Origin: DATKQI01 sp035532755
GTDB lineage: Bacteria > Pseudomonadota > Alphaproteobacteria > Acetobacterales > Acetobacteraceae
DNA: 7,835 nt
Direction: 5' to 3'
Assembly (NCBI GenBank): GCA_035532755.1
Contig: DATKQI010000303.1
Span: forward strand, 1 to 7,835
The notes beneath the pieces are model-generated. The model saw only the letters and a list, made by a program, of their open reading frames with translations. It ran no database searches and was not told where the DNA came from. The stretch's first letter is position 1. Each line of letters starts with the position of its first letter. This document shows positions 1 to 4,270 of this stretch, one piece after another. Position numbers and translations under genes: made by a program.

Positions 1-375
1 TTCGCCGCCGCGCTCGCCTACCGTCGCGGGCTGCGCCATATCGTCGGCGGCATGTGCGAGACCGACTATTCGGGCTATCCGGACTGCCGGGACGACACGA
101 TCAAGGCGCTTCAGGTGGCGCTCAACCTCGGCATGCAGCGCCGCTTCGTGCTGCACACGCCGCTGATGTGGCTGACCAAGGCGGCGACGTGGCGGCTTGC
201 GGATGCGCTGGGCGGCAGGGGGCTGGTTGATCTGATCGTGGAGGACACCCACACCTGCTACCATGGGGAGCGCACGCGCCGGCATCCCTGGGGCTATGGC
301 TGCGGCGCGTGCCCGGCCTGCGAACTGCGCGCGCGCGGCTGGGACGCGTTCGCGGCGGAGGGCGCCGATGTTTAG
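1..375 (+). CDS. queC: 7-cyano-7-deazaguanine synthase QueC (3' part)
   Basis: QueC uses ATP and ammonia to convert 7-carboxy-7-deazaguanine to preQ0 in the cytoplasm, in queuosine biosynthesis. Only the C-terminal 124 residues are here; the reading frame is open from base 1, and roughly the first 100 residues, including the N-terminal ATP-binding SGGxDS loop, lie upstream. Visible family features are the GMCETDYSGYPDCR segment (visible residues about 17-30) and the C-terminal zinc site, TCY then CGACPAC, giving four cysteines at visible residues 86, 101, 104 and 107, followed by the usual LRARGW ending. The stop lies 8 bases inside queD, so the two genes are probably translationally coupled. 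The following queD and queE agree with the assignment. Nothing looks degenerate; the truncation is due to the window edge. Confidence 0.96.
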   Translation, partial: FAAALAYRRGLRHIVGGMCETDYSGYPDCRDDTIKALQVALNLGMQRRFVLHTPLMWLTKAATWRLADALGGRGLVDLIVEDTHTCYHGERTRRHPWGYGCGACPACELRARGWDAFAAEGADV

Positions 376-916
376 CCTCGTCTTCGCCCGGCGCTACGCG
401 ATGGGGCACCGGCTGCTGGCCGGAGAGGAAAAGTGCGCCTTGCCGCACGGCCATAACGAGACCGTCATCGTACGCCTGCAGCCCGTGGCTCCGGCGCCGC
501 TGGATGGCGGGGCCAACATGGTGGAGCCGTTCGAGCGCGCGAAATCCCTCTGGCACCGCTTCATCGACGAGCATCTGGACCATGCGCTGCATCTTTGCGA
601 AGCCGATCCGCTGGTCCGCTGGTTCGCCGCGCAGGAACCGCAGCGCCTGCCGCGCCTGCTGCTGACGCCGGGGGACCCGACGACGGAAATGCTTGCCTGC
701 TGTTTGAAGGCGAAACTGTCCGCCTTCCTCGCCGCCGACGGCGGCCGGCTGCGCTGTGCCGAAATCCGCATCGAGGAAACGCCGACCAACAGCGTGATCT
801 TCGATGGCGACCCGGATGCGGCCCTGCCGGTTTCCGGCGATCGCTGGTGGCGCCGGGCGGACATGAGCGTGAACGACCTGCCGGCGCGCCAGCCCCGCCT
901 GCGCGCAGCGCCATGA
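368..916 (+). CDS. queD: 6-carboxy-5,6,7,8-tetrahydropterin synthase QueD
   Basis: QueD converts 7,8-dihydroneopterin triphosphate to 6-carboxytetrahydropterin (CPH4), the substrate of QueE. The 182-residue product shows the PTPS/QueD signature: zinc ligands His14, His27 and His29, catalytic Cys23 in a C-x3-HGH motif, the Asp71-His72 pair in EHLDH, a PTTEMLA segment (usually PTxENLA) and a pterin-binding glutamate in the IRIEET stretch (136-137). It is longer than the approximately 120 residues of E. coli QueD because of a longer segment before PTTEM and a C-terminal extension ending WWRRADMSVNDL plus a tail. The usual MVxDF motif reads MVEPF, with Pro replacing Asp. The ATG at 368 is chosen because family homology begins there and GGAGGG lies 5 bases upstream, although the frame is open further 5'. 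It overlaps queC by 8 bases. The neighbours make a sepiapterin or neopterin role unlikely. Confidence 0.93.
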   Translation: MFSLVFARRYAMGHRLLAGEEKCALPHGHNETVIVRLQPVAPAPLDGGANMVEPFERAKSLWHRFIDEHLDHALHLCEADPLVRWFAAQEPQRLPRLLLTPGDPTTEMLACCLKAKLSAFLAADGGRLRCAEIRIEETPTNSVIFDGDPDAALPVSGDRWWRRADMSVNDLPARQPRLRAAP

Positions 917-929
917 GTTGCGCGGTGCC

Positions 930-1562
930 ATGACGTACGCGGTGAAGGAAATCTTCTTCACCCTGCAAGGGGAGGGCGCGCAGGCCGGCCGCCCGGCAGT
1001 GTTCTGCCGCTTTGCCGGCTGCAACCTCTGGACCGGCCGGGAGGCGGACCGCGCCACCGCCGTGTGCAATTTCTGCGACACCGATTTCGTCGGCACCGAC
1101 GGCACCGAAGGCGGGCGCTACCCGACCGCGGAGGCGCTGGCCGATGCCGTGGCGGCGCAGTGGCCGGGTGGCGGCCTGCCGTTCGTGGTCTGCACCGGCG
1201 GGGAGCCGCTGCTGCAACTGGACGGGCCCCTGGTGGCCGCCCTGCACGCCCGTGGCTTCGAAGTGGCGGTGGAAACCAACGGCACCATCGCCGACCCGCC
1301 CGGGGGCATCGACTGGGTCTGCGTCAGCCCGAAAGCCGGGGCGGAGCTGAACCTGACCCATGGCGACGAGCTGAAGCTGGTGTTCCCCCAGCCCGGCCTG
1401 CCGCCCGAGCAATTCGAACACCTTGCCTTCGGCCGTTTCGCCTTGCAGCCGATGGACGGGCCGGACCGGGTGCGCAATACCGAGCTGGCGCTGGCCTTCT
1501 GCCTGCGCCGGCCGCTGTGGCGGCTGAGCCTGCAAACGCACAAGATCCTGGATATCCGCTGA
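930..1562 (+). CDS. queE: 7-carboxy-7-deazaguanine synthase QueE (radical SAM, CX14CX2C type)
   Basis: QueE is a radical SAM enzyme that contracts CPH4 to 7-carboxy-7-deazaguanine, the substrate of QueC. The 210-residue product has the N-terminal FFTLQGEG substrate/SAM motif (9-16), then iron-sulphur ligands Cys31, Cys46 and Cys49, spaced CX14CX2C instead of the common CX3CX2C. This spacing is known from the Burkholderia multivorans enzyme. The GGEP SAM-binding motif is at 90-93, VETNG at 114-118 and VSPK at 132-135. The ATG at 930 is preferred over an in-frame TTG at 918 because the homologous sequence starts at MTYAVKEIF; neither start has a strong Shine-Dalgarno, so coupling with queD, which ends 13 bases upstream, is likely. 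The gene ends 2 bases before the convergent Yip1-family gene. Confidence 0.95.
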   Translation: MTYAVKEIFFTLQGEGAQAGRPAVFCRFAGCNLWTGREADRATAVCNFCDTDFVGTDGTEGGRYPTAEALADAVAAQWPGGGLPFVVCTGGEPLLQLDGPLVAALHARGFEVAVETNGTIADPPGGIDWVCVSPKAGAELNLTHGDELKLVFPQPGLPPEQFEHLAFGRFALQPMDGPDRVRNTELALAFCLRRPLWRLSLQTHKILDIR

Positions 1563-1564
1563 GA

Positions 1565-2122
1565 TCAGACCAGCACGGCCAGCAGTCCCACCAGGATCGC
1601 GAGCACGATGTAGCTCAGCACGATCGCACCCACGAATATCCCCGCCCGGTCCTGTGGGCAGCCAGTGAGGATCGGCAGGCCGACGTAGAGGGTGTAGATG
1701 CTGTAGAGCCCGAGGATGGCCAGGATCGACAGGACCGGCAGCAGCGCGAACACCCCGGCGAGCCAGGCGGCCGTTGGCGCATAGACCGCGAGCTTCAGCG
1801 CGGTGAGCGAATTGGCCTGCCCGCCGAATTTCGGCGCCAGGAAGGCGATGATCAGCGATACCACCCAGATCGCGACCAGCCCCAGCACGTAGCGGGCGAT
1901 GGCATGGCCGAGCAGGAAACCGAATCCCAGCCGCATCGCATGCCCGCCGATCGGCACCCCTACCAGCCACAACCCAATGAACATGGCGATAGGCGGAATG
2001 GCCGACAGGATCATTGCATAGCCCGTGAACAGGCTCATCGCGTCCGCCGGCTCCGCGGCGATCACCTGCCATTCCATCCGCGGCTCCCGCAGCAGGTTCT
2101 TGGCGCGCGAAACGATATCCAT
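1565..2122 (-). CDS. Yip1-family integral membrane protein
   Basis: This 185-residue protein is almost entirely hydrophobic, with five likely membrane helices at about 31-55, 70-95, 106-127, 129-150 and 162-184, after an amphipathic start resembling other bacterial Yip1 proteins (MDIVSRAKNLLREPRMEW). The loop YSIYTLYVGLPILTGCPQDRA between helices 4 and 5 is the typical Yip1-domain signature. Eukaryotic Yip1 proteins act in vesicle traffic; bacterial members have no established function, so none is assigned. The ATG at 2122 is chosen because a near-perfect Shine-Dalgarno (GGAGGAGG on the minus strand, plus-strand 2129-2136) lies 6 bases upstream. The frame extends 23 codons further upstream, but that part is unrelated to the family and runs through the repeat at 2145-2189. 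The gene is transcribed divergently from DUF72 and converges on queE. Confidence 0.85.
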   Translation of the reverse strand: MDIVSRAKNLLREPRMEWQVIAAEPADAMSLFTGYAMILSAIPPIAMFIGLWLVGVPIGGHAMRLGFGFLLGHAIARYVLGLVAIWVVSLIIAFLAPKFGGQANSLTALKLAVYAPTAAWLAGVFALLPVLSILAILGLYSIYTLYVGLPILTGCPQDRAGIFVGAIVLSYIVLAILVGLLAVLV

Positions 2123-2128
2123 CGATTT

Positions 2129-2136
2129 CCTCCTCC
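2129..2136 (-). promoter_or_regulatory. Shine-Dalgarno of the Yip1-family gene
   Basis: On the minus strand this reads GGAGGAGG, 6 bases before the ATG at 2122. It is the strongest ribosome binding site in the window and decides the start against the upstream in-frame extension. Confidence 0.8.
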
Positions 2137-2144
2137 CTGACCGA

Positions 2145-2189
2145 CTCCGCCGGAGATGATACCGTAACATTCCGGTTTTCGTGCATTTC
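2145..2189. repeat. Direct repeat copy 1, divergent Yip1/DUF72 gap
   Basis: This stretch matches 3157-3201 without gaps at 34 of 45 positions by hand alignment. The core (2149-2173 against 3161-3185) matches at 22 of 25, including an unbroken CGTAACATTCC. It lies between the start of the minus-strand Yip1 gene and the start of DUF72, so it could serve either gene. A -10-like GAGAAT follows at 2202-2207 on the plus strand. On the minus strand the same core shows GGAAT, 16 bases, CGGC. A shared operator or promoter is the simplest reading, but function is inferred only. Confidence 0.6.
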
Positions 2190-2282
2190 AATCGGAGTTC
2201 GGAGAATTTTGTGCACCGCGAAGCCTGGAACCACCCGCGGACCGCGCCCGTTCATGGGCCGCGGGCGAGATGGGCGGAGCGG

Positions 2283-3179
2283 ATGACACGGCATGGGCAG
2301 ATCAGAATCGGCATTTCCGGCTGGACCTATGCGCCGTGGCGGGGGTCCTTCTATCCGAAAGGGTTGGTCCAGAAGCGGGAACTGGCGCACGCCAGCGCGA
2401 TCTTTCGTGCGATCGAGATCAACGGGACGTTCTATGGCCAGCAGACGCCGGATGTCTTCGCCCGCTGGGCCGCGGAGACGCCGGACGATTTCGTCTTCAC
2501 CGTCAAGGCCCCGCGATTCATCACGCACATCCTGCGGCTGCGGGAACCGTTCGTGGCGCTTGCCAACTTCCTTGCCTCCGGGCTGCTGCGGCTCGGCCCG
2601 AAGCTGGGGCCGATCCTGTGGCAGTTTCCGCCGAGCTTCCGTTTCGATGAAGAAGCGATGGGCGCCTTCCTCGCGCGCTTGCCGCACGATACCGAGGCGG
2701 CTGCGGAATACGCCAGGCGCCATGACCAGCATCTGAAGGCGCGCGCCTGGCTGCGCACCGACGCACCGCGGGCGATGCGCCACGCCGTGGAAATCCGCCA
2801 CGAGAGTTTCCGGAACGCGGCCTTCATCGACCTGCTGCGAAAGCATGATGTGGCTTTGGTCTGCGCCGATACGGTGGAATGGCCACGGCTGATGGATCTC
2901 ACGTCGGGCTTCGTCTATTGCCGGCTGCATGGATCGGAGGAGCTGTATCGCAGCGGCTATGGCGATGCGGCGCTCGATCGGTGGGCCGGGCGGGTGCGCG
3001 CCTGGTCCGGCGGCAGGCCGATGGACGATGGCGCGTTCGCGGGCCGGGTGGCCGCGGGACCGAGGCATCGCGATGTGTTCCTGTTCTTCGACAATACCGA
3101 CAAGCTGCGCGCCCCGCACGACGCGCAGGCGTTGATAAGGCGGCTGCATGGCCGCCTTTCGCCGGACATGACATCGTAA
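2283..3179 (+). CDS. DUF72 (YecE-like) family protein
   Basis: The 298-residue product belongs to DUF72/YecE, a cytoplasmic TIM-barrel family of unknown biochemical function. Family motifs appear in order: IGISGWTYAPWRGSFYP (9-25), EINGTFYG (45-52), VKAPRFITH, ILWQFPP (WQF at 113-115), VEIRHESF (EIRH at 170-173), YCRLHG, and FLFFDNT near the C terminus (Asp270, Asn271), which corresponds to the usual VYFDND. Start choice is uncertain. ATG 2283 fits family length, since DUF72 proteins begin just before IGxSGW, but its GGAG is only 3 bases away. An in-frame GTG at 2211 has GGAG 6 bases upstream and would add 24 residues; a GTG at 2181 is also in frame. The gene is bracketed by the two repeat copies, and its last codons lie inside the second. 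No catalytic role is claimed. Confidence 0.9.
   Translation: MTRHGQIRIGISGWTYAPWRGSFYPKGLVQKRELAHASAIFRAIEINGTFYGQQTPDVFARWAAETPDDFVFTVKAPRFITHILRLREPFVALANFLASGLLRLGPKLGPILWQFPPSFRFDEEAMGAFLARLPHDTEAAAEYARRHDQHLKARAWLRTDAPRAMRHAVEIRHESFRNAAFIDLLRKHDVALVCADTVEWPRLMDLTSGFVYCRLHGSEELYRSGYGDAALDRWAGRVRAWSGGRPMDDGAFAGRVAAGPRHRDVFLFFDNTDKLRAPHDAQALIRRLHGRLSPDMTS
3137..3158. other. Perfect 8-bp hairpin within the 3' end of DUF72
   Basis: AAGGCGGC and GCCGCCTT form perfect 8-base arms around a 6-base loop (TGCATG), followed by only three T residues. It lies inside the last codons of DUF72, 19 bases before the stop codon. It could be a weak intrinsic terminator or an mRNA-stabilising hairpin, but the short T run and coding location make this tentative. 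Confidence 0.35.
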
Positions 3180-3201
3180 CATTCCAGCTTCCGTTTGTTT
3201 C
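3157..3201. repeat. Direct repeat copy 2, DUF72 end and lipoprotein leader
   Basis: This is the second copy of the 2145-2189 element, in the same orientation. It covers the last six sense codons and the stop of DUF72, then runs into the leader of the lipoprotein gene. A -10-like TAGAAT follows at 3212-3217, just as GAGAAT follows copy 1, so similarity in layout extends beyond the aligned part. Confidence 0.6.
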
Positions 3202-3217
3202 GGGCCGGTCGTAGAAT
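3189..3217 (+). promoter_or_regulatory. Possible promoter of the lipoprotein-caspase operon
   Basis: TAGAAT at 3212-3217 matches five of six bases of the sigma-70 -10 box. It lies 17 bases after TTCCGT (3189-3194), a poor -35 that sits in repeat copy 2. A weak or activator-dependent promoter is possible. This is pattern matching only. Confidence 0.3.
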
Positions 3218-3241
3218 ATTCCGGGAGAGGGAGGAAACGGG

Positions 3242-3247
3242 AAGGAG
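3242..3247 (+). promoter_or_regulatory. Shine-Dalgarno for the GTG-started lipoprotein
   Basis: AAGGAG lies 6 bases before GTG 3254. It supports this non-ATG start, which places the lipobox cysteine at residue 26. Confidence 0.75.
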
Positions 3248-3253
3248 CACGTT

Positions 3254-4270
3254 GTGGCTCGTGAGCGGGATTCATGTCGGGTGCACCGGGCCATCTCGGC
3301 GGTGGCGGTGGTGGCGCTGCTGTCTGGCTGCGCGAACGGGGTGAATTCGCTGACGCGGGAAGGGCGCATCGGCCCGGATAACGGCACGGACAGTTGCCGG
3401 CCGCAACTTGTCGCGCTCGACTCCACCGGCAATTTCTTCACGGAAAGCATCCTGAAGGGCGCCGCCGTCGGCGCGCTGGCCGGCGGGCTGATCGGCGGGT
3501 TGATGTCCGGCAACTATCGGGGCGCGCTGATCGGCGCGGGCGTGGGCGGCGTGGCGGGTGCGGCCGGCGGATACTGGAGCGCGCTGCAGCAGCAGAGCCA
3601 GGATCAGCAGGTGCTGTACAGCCATGTTACCACCGACCTGCAACGCGAGAATATGCAGATCGACCGTACGCAATACGCGTTCAACCAGTTGATGGATTGC
3701 CGCTACCAGCAGGCGCGCGCCATCCGCGGCGATTATGTTGCCGGCCGGACCGATCTTCCCACCGCGCAGGCGCGGATGGCCCAGCTTCGGCAATGGACCC
3801 TGCGGGATGTGGCGCTGGCGCGCACCATCGATCACCAGATCGAGGATCGGGGCTCCCAGTTCGTCTTTGCGGCGGATCGGCTGCGCCCCGGCACCGCCGC
3901 CGCGGTGCAGTCGGCGCAGGCCATCCCGACGCAATCGGCGGTCACGCGCGGGCCCACCATGCTCATGCTGCAGCCGCAGCCGGCTTCGCCGGTGCTGGCC
4001 GAGCTGCCGGCCGGGACCGCCGTCACCGTTTCGGGCGGTTCCGGCAGTTATGCGCTGGTGCAGGCCGCTTCCGGCACGCGGGGCTTCACCCCGGCGGCCG
4101 ATCTGGTGCAGCCGGGCCGCAGCGTTCCGGTGGTGGTGCCGCAGGCAGCGCCGGTGGGGGGCGATCCGGTGCAGCAGCTTGCCGGCAGCAACGCCGCCCG
4201 CCGCGACAGCTTCGCCCAGAGCGTGACCGTCGCCCAGGGCGCTGCGGACGGATTCCAGATCGCGGCATGA
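3254..4270 (+). CDS. Glycine-zipper lipoprotein with C-terminal SH3-like domain
   Basis: No named family was recognised for the whole 338-residue protein. It begins with a basic n-region, a hydrophobic stretch and the lipobox LLSGC, so Cys26 is probably lipidated after export. Residues about 66-107 form a glycine-zipper segment (GAAVGALAGGLIGGLM, then a second GxxxG run), a motif often found in membrane-inserting or oligomerising envelope proteins. Residues about 108-215 are polar, Gln-rich and probably helical. Residues about 233-287 resemble a bacterial SH3 domain (LPAGTAVTV, then RGFTPAADLV), a fold often involved in cell-wall binding. Translation starts at GTG 3254 with a good AAGGAG. Its TGA overlaps the ATG of the caspase gene, so the two are probably made together. 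A role as envelope anchor or partner for that protease is inference. Confidence 0.85.
   Translation: MARERDSCRVHRAISAVAVVALLSGCANGVNSLTREGRIGPDNGTDSCRPQLVALDSTGNFFTESILKGAAVGALAGGLIGGLMSGNYRGALIGAGVGGVAGAAGGYWSALQQQSQDQQVLYSHVTTDLQRENMQIDRTQYAFNQLMDCRYQQARAIRGDYVAGRTDLPTAQARMAQLRQWTLRDVALARTIDHQIEDRGSQFVFAADRLRPGTAAAVQSAQAIPTQSAVTRGPTMLMLQPQPASPVLAELPAGTAVTVSGGSGSYALVQAASGTRGFTPAADLVQPGRSVPVVVPQAAPVGGDPVQQLAGSNAARRDSFAQSVTVAQGAADGFQIAA

Noticed and set aside
561..3275. Very long minus-strand open frame (904 residues)
   Set aside because: It lies opposite queD, queE and DUF72, all with clear family motifs, and overlaps the Yip1 gene in another frame. Its composition (Arg, Ala, Pro, Gln, Gly) is typical of antisense shadows in G+C-rich DNA.
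3394..4266. N-terminal extension of the caspase frame upstream of 4267
   Set aside because: The frame is open, but this part is an out-of-frame shadow of the lipoprotein gene, and a signal peptide starts exactly at 4267.
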